Notes: a model not told the origin generated them from the letters alone. A stretch of 64,000 nucleotides of DNA from RH-AL1 sp965214415 (GCA_965214415.1 CBDCBQ010000003.1:3596001-3660000), one strand, 5' to 3'. Positions 30,223 through 40,152 are shown, counted from the stretch's first letter. A program made the numbers and translations.

Positions 30223-30972
30223 TTAACGGTCGACAAGCAGCCGGTAGCCGGCCCCGCGAACGGTCTGCAGAAACAGCGGGTTCGCCGGGTCGACCTCGAT
30301 CTTGCGGCGGAGCCGGTTCACCTGCACGTCGATCGTGCGTTCGTTGCCCGCTCCGCCCTGACCAGAGAGCGCCTCGCGGGCGACCGTGCCGCCGGCATTC
30401 GCCGCGAGCAGCCGCAACATCTCGCGCTCGCGCTCGGTGATGCGCACGACCTCGCCGTTCTCGCGCAGCTCGCCGCGCTCCAGGTCGAACGCGAACGGGC
30501 CGAACTGCACCTGCGTCGGCAGCCCGCTGTCGGCAGGCGGCCGCGCGCGGCGCAGGATCGAGGCGATGCGCAGCGACAGCTCGCGCGGCTCGAACGGCTT
30601 GCCGAGATAGTCGTCGACGCCAATCTCGAAGCCGAGCACGCGCTCCTCGAACTCGGTCTTGGCGGTGAGCATGAGGATCGGGATCTGGGCGATCGGCCCG
30701 GCGTCACCGCGCACCTTGGTGGCAAACGTGAAGCCGTCCTCGCCGGGCATCATGACGTCGAGCACGATGAGGTCGAATGCCATGTTGCGCATCGACGTCG
30801 TCGCCTCGGCCGCGTTGCCTGCGGTGGTGACGCGATAGCCCTCGGCGACGAGGTAGCGGCGCAACAGCTCGCGAATGCGGCGATCATCGTCGACGATAAG
30901 GAGGTGCGCGGCATCGTCTGCCGGGGCGGCGCCGTCGCTCGAGGCGGGCGGGGGCTGCGTGGCGTCGGTCAT
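30223..30972 (-). CDS. petR: OmpR-family response regulator, PetR-like
   Basis: 249 residues. The receiver domain (about 22-140) has VDDD, the phospho-Asp in LIVLDVMMPGEDG and Lys in LGKPFEPRE. The C-terminal winged helix contains ITEREREMLRLLAANAGG and NERTIDVQVNRLRRKIE. No kinase gene is adjacent. The PetP (MarR)/PetR pair, next to ilvE, is a known alphaproteobacterial arrangement (first described in Rhodobacter). Here a vapBC module sits between them. The symbol rests on this synteny and family. Confidence 0.8.
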   Translation of the reverse strand: MTDATQPPPASSDGAAPADDAAHLLIVDDDRRIRELLRRYLVAEGYRVTTAGNAAEATTSMRNMAFDLIVLDVMMPGEDGFTFATKVRGDAGPIAQIPILMLTAKTEFEERVLGFEIGVDDYLGKPFEPRELSLRIASILRRARPPADSGLPTQVQFGPFAFDLERGELRENGEVVRITEREREMLRLLAANAGGTVAREALSGQGGAGNERTIDVQVNRLRRKIEVDPANPLFLQTVRGAGYRLLVDR

Positions 30973-31023
30973 CGCTGGCCCGCGCGAGAAGACATCGTTG
31001 CGACCATGCCCATGCTCATCCGC

Positions 31024-31410
31024 TCACATCAAAAGGACGGAAGCAGGATACCGTGCGACGATCGCGTCGGCTGTCAGAAGCACGAAGCCCTCGGCAATGG
31101 CTTGGGCAAGAAGAATACGATCAAATGGATCGCGGTGAACAAGTGGCAGCTTGGCGACCGTGAGCGCGTGCGAAGCGAGGATCGGCAATTCGACGTAGCC
31201 GTTGTCCAACAGGTTACGTCGAAGGACGCCAGGATCAGCCCGGAAGTCGGCGCGTCGAAGTCGATCCTTGATTGCAACCTCCCAGATACTTGCGACGCTG
31301 AAGATAAGCTCGTTCGCAGGATCTTGGATCACGCCGAGCGCTGCTGTCGAGAGCTTGTCTGGTCTTCCAGACACCCACATCAGAAAGTGGGTATCCAGCA
31401 GAAGCTTCAT
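31024..31410 (-). CDS. vapC: VapC-type PIN-domain toxin
   Basis: 128 residues, a complete PIN domain. The acidic residues expected for Mg-dependent RNase activity are visible: LLLDTHFLMW (Asp), SIWEVAIKD (Glu), HRDPFDRILLAQA (Asp) and LLTADAIVARY (Asp). VapC toxins cleave tRNA or rRNA and are held inactive by VapB. The ATG overlaps the antitoxin stop by 4 bp, the normal coupling. The module appears intact. Confidence 0.92.
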   Translation of the reverse strand: MKLLLDTHFLMWVSGRPDKLSTAALGVIQDPANELIFSVASIWEVAIKDRLRRADFRADPGVLRRNLLDNGYVELPILASHALTVAKLPLVHRDPFDRILLAQAIAEGFVLLTADAIVARYPASVLLM

Positions 31411-31649
31411 TCATCCTCCCCGTAGAACATACGCGCGATTTCCTCTTCCCCCATCCGATCGAAATCGTCAGGGACCTGAATCTCCCCAACCATGAATCCG
31501 ACACGCCGTATCGGCTTCGGGCTATCCAATGGCACGACTTGCACCATCGGCTTTCCGGCCTTGGCGATTATGAAAGGCTCGCCCCCCGCTGCCTCCTCCA
31601 CGAGGCGGGAAAGCTGTGTCTTGGCGTCATGAATGTTGAAAGTGCGCAT
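31407..31649 (-). CDS. vapB: Phd/YefM-type antitoxin (VapB)
   Basis: 80 residues. The DNA-binding N-terminus is of Phd/YefM type (FNIHDAKTQLSRLVEEAAGG, PFIIAKAGKPMVQVVPL) and the acidic C-terminus (DDFDRMGEEEIARMFYGEDE) would wrap the toxin. It should neutralise VapC and autoregulate the operon. It lies 110 bp downstream of petP on the same strand; the gap contains no obvious terminator. Confidence 0.92.
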   Translation of the reverse strand: MRTFNIHDAKTQLSRLVEEAAGGEPFIIAKAGKPMVQVVPLDSPKPIRRVGFMVGEIQVPDDFDRMGEEEIARMFYGEDE

Positions 31650-31758
31650 CGGCAGCCACCCAGTGGACTAACTTGGTTAGTTTATCGCCATGCGGCCGGC
31701 AAGGAAGGTTGCACGCATCAATGCGAGATCACCAGCGCATATCCCTATGGCTGGCGCG

Positions 31759-32244
31759 TTAATCATCGCCCTCCATCATCGCCGCCAGGAACGCCGCCGC
31801 GGGCGCCTGCGCGTCGCCGCCGAGGCGGGCGAAGGCGCGGGTGAAGCGGGTCGATTGCACGGCGGCGATCTCCTCGATCAGCGCCTCGCCGCGCGGCGTC
31901 GCCGACAGCAAGCGTTGGCGCCGGTCCGTCTCGCCGAGCCTGTTGAACACGTAGCCACGATCGACGAGGTCCTTCAGCACGCGGTTGAGGCTCTGCTTGG
32001 TGATCTGCAAAATGTCGAGCAGCTCGGCGATCGTCAGGCCCGGCCGGCGGCTCGCGAAGTAGAGCACGCGGTGATGCGCTCGCCCAAAGCCGTCCCCGGC
32101 GAGGATGAGATCGGCATCGCGGACGAAGTCGCGATAGGCGAAGAACATCAGCTCGATGAGGTCGTACAGCGGTGCCTCGGACGGGCTTGCCGGCGGCTTG
32201 GTCAAAATATCGGTCGTCGCGATTGGGGCCATGACGCTGCGCAT
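31759..32244 (-). CDS. petP: MarR family regulator, PetP-like
   Basis: About 161 residues. The winged helix is clear (LTIAELLDILQITKQSLNRV, wing GETDRRQRLLSATPRG). ATG 32244 was chosen over 32259 because GGAGGCG lies 8 nt upstream; the longer frame would include that ribosome-binding site. It is divergent from ilvE with about 145 bp between starts. PetP and PetR are usually contiguous; here vapBC separates them. Confidence 0.8.
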   Translation of the reverse strand: MRSVMAPIATTDILTKPPASPSEAPLYDLIELMFFAYRDFVRDADLILAGDGFGRAHHRVLYFASRRPGLTIAELLDILQITKQSLNRVLKDLVDRGYVFNRLGETDRRQRLLSATPRGEALIEEIAAVQSTRFTRAFARLGGDAQAPAAAFLAAMMEGDD

Positions 32245-32257
32245 GGATCGCGCCTCC

Positions 32258-32277
32258 ATTATTACGTCAGTATTATT
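32258..32277. promoter_or_regulatory. Imperfect AT-rich palindrome, possible MarR operator
   Basis: ATTATTAC-GTCA-GTATTATT, 6 of 8 arm positions pairing, stands out as an AT-rich island in GC-rich sequence just upstream of the petP start and within the petP/ilvE divergent region. MarR regulators often bind such sites to control their own gene. No binding evidence is available. Confidence 0.4.
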
Positions 32278-32389
32278 GACTTATTTTCGGTCTGACGCTA
32301 CCCCTCATTGCCCGCGCGAACAGCCGCCGCCCATCATCCACGGCGCGAGATCGCGCCGGCAGCGGCGTGACGCCGGAGAGGAGAGACCC

Positions 32390-33277
32390 ATGTCCGTGCT
32401 GCCCTTCGACAAGCGCGACGGCGTCATCTTCATGAACGGCGAGATGGTGCCGTGGGCCGACGCCAAGCTGCACGTGCTTTCGCACGGCTTGCACTATGGC
32501 TCGGCCGTGTTCGAGGGCGAGCGCGCATACGGCGGCGCGATCTTCAAGTCTCGCGAGCATTCCGAGCGGTTCCTGAACTCCGCGCGCCTGCTCGATTTCG
32601 AGGTGCCCTACAGCGTCGACGAACTCGTCCGCATCAAGCAGGAGATCGTCGCCGCCAACGGCCATTCCGAGTGCTACGTGCGCCCGATCGCCTGGCGCGG
32701 CAGCGAGATGATGGCGGTGGCGGCCCAGCACGCGACGATCAACGTTGCGATCGCCGCCTGGGCGTGGCCAAGCATGTTCGACATGGCGACCAAGATGAAC
32801 GGCATCAAGCTCGACATCGCGGCCTACCGCCGGCCCGACCCGATGACCGCGCCGTCACTCGCCAAGGCGGTCGGCCTCTACATGATCTGCACGATCTCTA
32901 AGCACGCCGCCGAGCGCAAGGGCTATGCGGATGCGATGATGCTCGACTGGCAGGGCCGAGTCGCCGAGTGCACGGGCGCCAACATCCTGTTCACGCGAGC
33001 GGGCAAGATCGAGACGCCGATCGCCGACTGCTTTCTCGACGGCATCACGCGGCGCACGGTGATCGACCTCGCCAAGCGGCGCGGCATCGAGGTGATCGAG
33101 CGGCGCATCATGCCCGAGGAGCTGGCGGAGTTCGACGAGTGCTTCATCTGCGGCACCGGCGCCGAGGTGACGCCTGTCTCCGAGATCGGGCCGCATCGAT
33201 ACACGCCAGGCACGATCTCGCGGCAGATGATCGAGGATTACGCCGCCGAGGTGCAGCCGAAGCGCAGGGCGGCGTAG
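32390..33277 (+). CDS. ilvE: Branched-chain amino acid aminotransferase
   Basis: 295 residues of PLP fold-type IV. VLSHGLHYGSAVFEGERAY, RPIAWRGSE, the Lys-containing SLAKAVGLYM, VAECTGANIL and CGTGAEVTPV are all in place. It transaminates branched-chain 2-oxoacids with glutamate. ATG 32390 is preceded by GGAGAGGAGAG; an in-frame extension to 32156 overlaps petP on the other strand and was rejected. The common YLNSxLA-type motif differs slightly (KAVGLYM), within family variation. Confidence 0.94.
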   Translation: MSVLPFDKRDGVIFMNGEMVPWADAKLHVLSHGLHYGSAVFEGERAYGGAIFKSREHSERFLNSARLLDFEVPYSVDELVRIKQEIVAANGHSECYVRPIAWRGSEMMAVAAQHATINVAIAAWAWPSMFDMATKMNGIKLDIAAYRRPDPMTAPSLAKAVGLYMICTISKHAAERKGYADAMMLDWQGRVAECTGANILFTRAGKIETPIADCFLDGITRRTVIDLAKRRGIEVIERRIMPEELAEFDECFICGTGAEVTPVSEIGPHRYTPGTISRQMIEDYAAEVQPKRRAA

Positions 33278-33289
33278 CGGCGGCGAGCC

Positions 33290-33372
33290 GCCCCCGGATA
33301 GTATGAATTGACGTAGATCGCTATTTCGGTGAGGTCGGCAAGACCCGAGAAAACGCACCGGAGCTTGGCCAT
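33290..33372 (-). pseudogene. ParE-like toxin remnant
   Basis: Just after the antitoxin remnant, ATG 33372 opens a frame starting MAKLRCVFSGLADLTEIAIY, the beginning of a ParE/RelE-type toxin (beta strand then the LADLTEIA helix). Similarity stops after about 28 residues, where the frame runs into the 3' end of ilvE on the opposite strand. The rest of the toxin has been deleted. Confidence 0.6.
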
Positions 33373-33375
33373 CGT

Positions 33376-33610
33376 TCATGCTGCCGATCCCTCGAGCTTT
33401 TGCTCGAGGCGGCCGAAGACCTCGTCCGCGGGAACCGTCTGCCCGACCTCGCGGCTATCCTCGATCGAGCGGCGGATGTCATCGGCGGTCAGCTTGTAAA
33501 CGTCGCTCTCCTGCCCCGAGAGCCGCAAAACGGCGCGGGCGATCTCGTCCTGCTGTTCGGCCTGGACGTGACGCAGGGACTCCGATGGCTTCCAGCATAA
33601 GCTTCGTCAC
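33376..33610 (-). pseudogene. ParD/RelB-like antitoxin, frameshifted
   Basis: GTG 33610, with GAGGAG 6 nt upstream, begins VTKLMLEAI. One extra G near 33582 shifts the frame, after which the sequence continues ESLRHVQAEQQDEIARAVLR and later LTADDIRRSIEDSREVGQ to TGA at 33376. The joined product (about 77 residues) reads as an antitoxin of the type paired with ParE, including the QDEIAR motif. The length, 3n+1, is consistent with one inserted base. Confidence 0.68.
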
Positions 33611-33727
33611 GCTTGGCTCCTCGCCACAGGCAAAGCTCCATCACTTTGCCGCCGCCGCAGAAGTCGGTCGCCATGTTTCGAGCCAGCTCCACGTGCTAGA
33701 CGCGGCGCGGGCATTCGGGTGGGCGAG

Positions 33728-34897
33728 ATGGGCAAACGGCGAAGCTTTCTTGCGACAATCGCCGCCGCGCTCGTCGCGTCCTCGAGCTCTGGCACCAGCG
33801 CCGAGCCAGCCAAGGCGCTGGCGCCGATCCCCGCCGCCACCGTCGCGTTGATGGCGGCAAAGGGTACGACGCCTTCGGCGCCGCTGGTACTACGCAGCTA
33901 TAAGAAAGACTCCGAGATCGAGGTGTGGAAGCGCAACGCGGCCGGGCGCTTCGTCTACATCAAGTCGTTCCCGATCTGCCGCTGGTCGGGCCAGCTCGGC
34001 CCGAAGATGTACTCGGGCGACCGGCAGACGCCGGAGGGCTTCTACGACGTTTACCCGCGCCAGATGAACCCGAACTCGCACTATTATCTGTCGTTCGATA
34101 CCGGCTTTCCCAACGCCTACGACAAGGCGCACGGCGCCTCGGGCTCTGCCGTCATGGTGCACGGGACCTGCTCGTCGATGGGTTGCTTCGCGATGACGGA
34201 CCGCCAGGTCGGCGAGCTCTACGCGATCGCACGCGACGCTTTGAAGGGTGGCCAGCCGGCCTTCCAGCTGCAGGCCTATCCCTTCCACATGAGCGCGGCG
34301 AACATGGCGCTCTACCGCGGCGATCCGAGCATAGACTTCTGGCGCCAGCTCAAGGAAGGGTCGGACCGTTTCGAGGCGACTGGCGAGATCTTGCGCGCCA
34401 GCGTGTCCGCCGGCCGCTACGCCTTCGCGCCGTCGAGCGATCCCGCCAAGGAGACGGCGGCGCAAGCCTATCACGCGGCGGAACAGGCCAAGATCGCCGC
34501 CCTTGTCGCCGATGGCGCGGCGTCGGTGCGCACGACCTACGCCGACGGCGGCCAGAACGCGATCTTCGCCGCGCTGCTGAAGCGGGGCGCGAGCCTCGGC
34601 GAGGTCAGCCGGCCCGAGGCTTTGGCCTATGCCGGCATCGACGTGACCCTCGTGCCGGCCCGGCACCATCGTCGGCCGCCGGCACCCCGCCTCGCGATCG
34701 CCGCGGCGGACTGGAAGCCTGCCCATCGCCCGATCGGCGCGCTCGTCCTCAAGGCTCGCCTCGCTCCGATCCCCGAGACCCTCGCCACCATCGCGCTCGA
34801 CGACAGGCCGCTCGTCTATGCGCTGACCCGACCGCCAGCCGTCGTGTCGCTCATCGGCGGGGCGATGCCGATGCGCGCCGCCGTGATGGCGAACTGA
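33728..34897 (+). CDS. YafK-type L,D-transpeptidase family protein
   Basis: 389 residues from ATG 33728 (GTG 33719 is the alternative). A short signal-like segment (FLATIAAALVASSSSGTSA) precedes a YkuD-like domain (about 50-190) with VYIKSFPICRWSGQLGPK, GDRQTPEGFY and the catalytic MVHGTCSSMGCFAMTD. The C-terminal 190 residues are Ala-rich and unassigned. Related to E. coli YafK/DpaA, which acts on lipoprotein-peptidoglycan links. It is the third L,D-transpeptidase-family gene within 6.5 kb. Confidence 0.86.
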   Translation: MGKRRSFLATIAAALVASSSSGTSAEPAKALAPIPAATVALMAAKGTTPSAPLVLRSYKKDSEIEVWKRNAAGRFVYIKSFPICRWSGQLGPKMYSGDRQTPEGFYDVYPRQMNPNSHYYLSFDTGFPNAYDKAHGASGSAVMVHGTCSSMGCFAMTDRQVGELYAIARDALKGGQPAFQLQAYPFHMSAANMALYRGDPSIDFWRQLKEGSDRFEATGEILRASVSAGRYAFAPSSDPAKETAAQAYHAAEQAKIAALVADGAASVRTTYADGGQNAIFAALLKRGASLGEVSRPEALAYAGIDVTLVPARHHRRPPAPRLAIAAADWKPAHRPIGALVLKARLAPIPETLATIALDDRPLVYALTRPPAVVSLIGGAMPMRAAVMAN

Positions 34898-34962
34898 GAG
34901 CGTTGCGCCGGCCGGGCTCCGGACCTTATAGGTGCGGCCTTGCCTGAACCGGACCGACCCGC

Positions 34963-35220
34963 ATGACCGACACGCCGCCCGACCGCCTCGCCGCGAGCCC
35001 CAAGAGCCCGTTCTACGACGAGGCGCTGCTCGAGCGCGGCATCGGCATTCGGTTCGACGGCAAGGAAAAGACCAACGTCGAGGAATATTGCGTGAGCGAG
35101 GGCTGGGTCCGGCTCGCCGCCGGCACCGCCCGCACCCGGACCGGCGAGCAGATGACGATCAAACTCAAGGGCAAGGTCGAGCCGTATTATCGCGATCTCG
35201 AGGCACCGGAGGCGACCTGA
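34963..35220 (+). CDS. DUF3297 family protein
   Basis: 85 residues, soluble. LAASPKSPFYDEALLERGIG, NVEEYCVSEGWVRLAAG and KLKGKVEPYY are the recognisable blocks of DUF3297, a small family of unknown function widespread in Proteobacteria. It stands alone between the YafK-type gene and the HNH-like gene. Confidence 0.85.
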   Translation: MTDTPPDRLAASPKSPFYDEALLERGIGIRFDGKEKTNVEEYCVSEGWVRLAAGTARTRTGEQMTIKLKGKVEPYYRDLEAPEAT

Positions 35221-35336
35221 CAGGAGAAGGTGGAACGGCACGGCGGCACGGCACGAAACTGGCACGACATACCGGTCCAAGGCCAAGCCGGGACCTAGCC
35301 CTGTCGCGCGACTTTACGATTCACGAGCGATGGGCG

Positions 35337-35939
35337 ATGTGCGCCGTCCACGGTCAAGCCTGCTGGCGCTGCGGCGACGCCGCGTCCCTGGATGTCGCCA
35401 GGATCGCACCCATTCTGACAGTGGATGTCGCCGTCGCGCGTGGAACCGTCATCGCTGAGCTCATGGGATCGCTCGGTCTGGAGCGAGAATCGAAGCTGGA
35501 TGGCCCCCGAAACTGGTCGTTGTGCTGCGCAAGCTGCGCGCCATCGCCTGACGTTAGCCTCGCCGACCTTCGGGTCTGGCTGGATCGCGCCGCGCGCCGC
35601 GCCGCCACGGTAAGGCGTGTGGCGCTCGAGGCGACCTATGCGCCGGCCCTGAGCGAAGCGCTCGCCGCAGTCGGGTCGGCAATGGCCGAAACCTTGGACG
35701 CCACCCATGTCGCGGCGCTCGCCACGGGCTGGGCCACCTATCAATCGAAAAAGAAGGCCTTCGTCCGCGCCGGCGCGGACCCCTACGACTTCAAACAGGA
35801 TAGCTTCGCGAAGACGGCGATCGTGCATATTGCGCCGGCGGCGTTGCGCATCACCGCCGCTTTATCCCTCGGGTTCGATCCCCAGCACGTTCCGTCGCTT
35901 TCCGATCTCCGCTGGGGTCTCAGCGGGTCGGCGAGTTGA
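35337..35939 (+). CDS. Degenerate HNH-like zinc-finger protein
   Basis: About 200 residues from ATG 35337. Upstream in-frame sequence (SRDFTIHERW) looks homologous, so a non-standard CTG start at 35301 is possible. The N-terminus has CAVHGQACWRCGDAASLDVA and later NWSLCCASC, matching the two CxxC knuckles of HNH proteins. The position where the catalytic His (DHxxP) is expected reads LDVARIAP, so nuclease activity is doubtful. The C-terminal 110 residues are helical and unassigned. Confidence 0.55.
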   Translation: MCAVHGQACWRCGDAASLDVARIAPILTVDVAVARGTVIAELMGSLGLERESKLDGPRNWSLCCASCAPSPDVSLADLRVWLDRAARRAATVRRVALEATYAPALSEALAAVGSAMAETLDATHVAALATGWATYQSKKKAFVRAGADPYDFKQDSFAKTAIVHIAPAALRITAALSLGFDPQHVPSLSDLRWGLSGSAS

Positions 35940-36206
35940 GCGAGCCGCAAGGTGGTGGGACGGCGCGGTTTGTCGGAATGCGATCGACGCATGTAGCGAT
36001 TTCCGCTGCTTAGCCGGCCGAGAGTATTCAGATTACCGATCCTGACCATGGCTTGTATCCGACACCGTGTCGCCTCGTTTGCAGTAATTAAGACGAAGGT
36101 CTATTATCCAACGGCGCGTCTTGCTTCGATTGCAACCGACGATCGAATTCATCCGTGCTAGAAAACAGGTTTGCCGGTCGAGGCCGAAAGCACCGGACGA
36201 ACCGCA

Positions 36207-36911
36207 ATGGACGATTCAGCCAATATGACATCTAAACCGGCGCCCCGCGCGAAGGCACCACCGAAACCTGCCGCGCCCATCACCCGCGGCGACGGCCTCG
36301 CGGAACGACTGGCGGACGAGATTACCGCGTCGGTGTTCGGACCGGGCGTGAGGCTCGACGAGGTGACGCTCGCGGCGCGCTATGGCACCTCGCGGACGCC
36401 TGTTCGTGAAGCGCTCCGTCAGCTCGAGGCGACCGGCCTCGTCGAGCGGCGGCCTTACAGGGGTGCCGTCGTGAGCGCGCCGTCACCGCAGCGCCTGGCG
36501 GAGATGTTCGTGGCAGCCGGCGAGATCGAAGCCAATTGCGCCCGGCTTGCCGCCACCGCGATGACGGCAACCGAGCGCAACGGTCTGCGCAAGCTGCACG
36601 ACAAGATGGGTGATCTGGCCCGAAGCAAGAACCGGGACGCCTATGCCGAGGCCAACGTCAACTTCCACGAGAAGCTGTACGTCGGCGCGCACAATGCCAC
36701 GATGGGCGGTTTCGGGCGCGATCTTCGCCGCCGCCTGATGCCGTTCCGCCGTGCTCAATTTCAAAGCGGGGACCGCCTCGCGCAATCATTCAAGGAACAC
36801 GAGGACATCGTTCGCGCCATCGAGCGCGGCCAAGGCGACGAGGCGTCGACGTTGATGCGCCATCACATGCGCCTCGTCGAGGCCGCGGTCGACAACCTCG
36901 GAATGCCCTGA
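36207..36911 (+). CDS. GntR family regulator (FCD subfamily)
   Basis: About 234 residues. The N-terminal winged helix holds RLDEVTLAARYGTSRTPVRE and ALRQLEATGLVERRPYRGAV, and the C-terminal FCD ligand domain has EIEANCARLAA and two His-containing helices (NVNFHEKLY, MRHHMRLVEAA) able to bind a metal. It probably responds to a small carboxylate; no target operon is adjacent. ATG 36207 is preferred to TTG 36171. The 267-bp region before it shows nothing recognisable. Confidence 0.86.
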   Translation: MDDSANMTSKPAPRAKAPPKPAAPITRGDGLAERLADEITASVFGPGVRLDEVTLAARYGTSRTPVREALRQLEATGLVERRPYRGAVVSAPSPQRLAEMFVAAGEIEANCARLAATAMTATERNGLRKLHDKMGDLARSKNRDAYAEANVNFHEKLYVGAHNATMGGFGRDLRRRLMPFRRAQFQSGDRLAQSFKEHEDIVRAIERGQGDEASTLMRHHMRLVEAAVDNLGMP

Positions 36912-36944
36912 GCATCTCCTGGTTCAGCACACGGAACCTGGCGG

Positions 36945-37915
36945 TCAATCCGGCTTGTCGAAATCCTTCGGATCGAAGACGCGGTGCGTCGAGCAGAACT
37001 CGCAGGTGACACCGATCTTACCGTCGTCGCCGATCATGTCGGCGCGCTCCTGCGGTGAAAAGCGGCGCAGCATGGCGTCGATCCGCTCGTCCGAGCACCG
37101 ACAGGCGTCGTGAACGGCCTGCGACGAGAACACCCGCACGCCACGCTCGTGGAACAGCCGGAACAGCAAGCGCTCGCTCGAGAGGGTGGGGTCAACGAGT
37201 TCGTGGTCCTCGACAGTCTCGGCAAGCGCCAGTGCCTCGCTCCAAGCGTCGTCGATCTCGGGCGCATCGGGCTTGTAGCTTGCCGGTGCGTCGCCCGGGT
37301 CGAGATCGGCGAGACGCTGACGCTCGGGGGAATCCGGCAGGAATTGCACCATCAGGCCACCGGCGCGCCAGGCGGCGCCCTCGCCCGTCACGTTCTCGGC
37401 GACGGCGAGCCGGACAAGCGTCGGGATCTGCTCGGACTGCCGAAAATACTGATGCGCCGCGGCCTCGAGGCCCTGGCCGTCGAGCGCGACGATGCCCTGG
37501 TAGCGCGAGGTCTCGCTGCCCCGGTCGATCGTGAAGGCGAGGTGGCCGCGCCCCAGTAGGTCGCCGCCCCTCGGCGCGTCGGCGAGCTTCTCGGCATCGT
37601 AGCGCGCGAAGGCGCGGATCCGGTCCGGCGCATCGAAATCAACGACGAGCATGTCGATGAAGCCATCGCTCTTCGTCTGCAGCTGGAAGCGCCCCTCCAT
37701 GTGCAGCGATGAGCCGAGGAGCACGGTGAGCGCCGCGGCCTCGCCGACCAAGCGCGCGACCGGCGGCGGATAATTGTGCTGCGTCAGGATGTGGTCGACC
37801 GCCGGCCCGAGCCGCACCACTCGGCCGCGCACGTCGAGCGGTTCGACGGCGAACGGCAGGATCCGATCGTCGTGCGGCAGGTCGGAGACCGGTCGCATGA
37901 AGGCGTCGCTCTCGC

Positions 37916-37919
<4 letters not shown>
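36945..37919 (-). CDS. hslO: Redox-regulated chaperone Hsp33
   Basis: About 324 residues from GTG 37919, which overlaps the argF stop by 4 bp (GTGA). Hsp33 features include DRILPFAVEPLDVRGRVVRL, LLGSSLHMEGRFQLQTK and the C-terminal zinc redox switch: CRCSDERI and CEFC. Under oxidative unfolding stress the Zn site oxidises and the protein becomes a holdase. Coupling to argF is common in rhizobia. Confidence 0.93.
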
Positions 37920-38865
<946 letters not shown>

Positions 38866-38869
<4 letters not shown>

Positions 38870-40068
38870 TCCGCCGCGCCCCGCGCCAGCTCGGCCGGCA
38901 TCGCCAGGCGGCGACAGGTCGCCTCGAGCCGCTCGACGGCCTCGCCGATCTCGTCATCCGAGATCACGAGCGGCGGCAGCAGCCGCACGACGTTGTCGCC
39001 GGCCGGGATCACCAGCACGTGCTCCTCGCGAGCCGCCGCGGCGAAGTCGGCCGGCGGCACGCGCAGGCGCAGGCCCAGCATCAGGCCCTCGCCGCGCACC
39101 TCGGCAACGATATCGCCATGGCGGTCCTTCAGCGCGGCCAGCTTCTGCTTCATGCGCAGGCCTTTTTGCGCGACCGCCTCGATGAAGCCGGCGCCGAGGA
39201 CGACGTCGAGCACGGCGTTGCCGACCGCGGTCGCCAGCGGATTGCCGCCGTAGGTCGTGCCATGCGTGCCTGCGGTCATGCCCTTGCCGGCGTCCGTCGT
39301 GGTGAGGAAGGCGCCGAGCGGGAAGCCGCCGCCGATGCCCTTGGCGATCGCCATGATGTCGGGCGAAAGCCCGGCCTGCTCACAGGCAAAGAGCTTGCCG
39401 GTACGGCCGACGCCGGACTGCACCTCGTCGACCATGAGCAGCAGGCCGTGCGCGTCGCAGACCTCGCGCAGCTGGCGCAGGAAGGCCGGCGGCGCCACGC
39501 GGATGCCGCCCTCGCCCTGGATCGGCTCGACCAGGATCGCGCCGGTCTGCGGGCCGATCGCCGCCTTCACCGCCTCGATATCGCCGAAGGGCACCTGGTC
39601 GAAGCCGGGCGCCTTTGGACCGAAGCCGTCGATATACTTCGGGTTGCCACCCGCCGCGATCGTCGCGATCGTGCGGCCGTGGAAGGCGCCTTCGAAGGTG
39701 ATGATGTGGAAGCGCTCGGGCTGCCCCGACACCGCATGGTACTTGCGCGCCGTCTTGATCGCGCCCTCGATCGCCTCGGCGCCGGAGTTCGTGAAGAAGA
39801 CAAAGTCGGCGAAGCTCGCTGCGCACAGTCGCTGCGCGAGGCGCTCGGCCTGCGGGATCTGAAACAGATTCGAAGTGTGCCAGAGCTGACCCGCCTGCTC
39901 GGTCAACGCGGCGACGAGATGCGGGTGCGAGTAGCCGAGCGAGGCCACCGCGATGCCGCCGCCGAGATCGAGATAGCGCTCGCCATCGGCTGTCTCGAGC
40001 CAGACGCCCTCGCCGCGCGCGAACGCGAGGGGGTAGCGAGCATAGGTGGGCAGCAGGGACGAGGTCAC
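38866..40068 (-). CDS. argD: Acetylornithine aminotransferase
   Basis: 400 residues from GTG 40068, with GGAG just upstream. PLP fold-type I class III signatures: LDLGGGIAVASLGYSHP, FFTNSGAEAIEGAIK, LLMVDEVQSGVGRTGK and the Lys region IMAIAKGIGGGFPLGAF. It makes N-acetylornithine in arginine synthesis. The frame is open to ATG 40152, but that ATG lies inside a hairpin and the extra residues are atypical. Confidence 0.95.
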
Positions 40069-40127
40069 GTCGGTCTCCGCGTTCGGCGGCTCCGTCGACG
40101 CCAACGCGTCGCGAGCTTCACAAACGG

Positions 40128-40152
40128 AAAATGCCGCCCTGCGGGGCGGCAT
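40128..40152 (-). promoter_or_regulatory. Hairpin with short T-run in the argD leader
   Basis: A 9-bp perfect stem ATGCCGCCC (40131-40139) / GGGCGGCAT (40144-40152) with a 4-nt loop. On the minus strand it is followed by TTTTCCG, giving a weak terminator-like shape about 60 nt upstream of the argD start. Attenuation or a 5' leader structure is possible; a chance palindrome or small repeat is the alternative. Confidence 0.4.
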
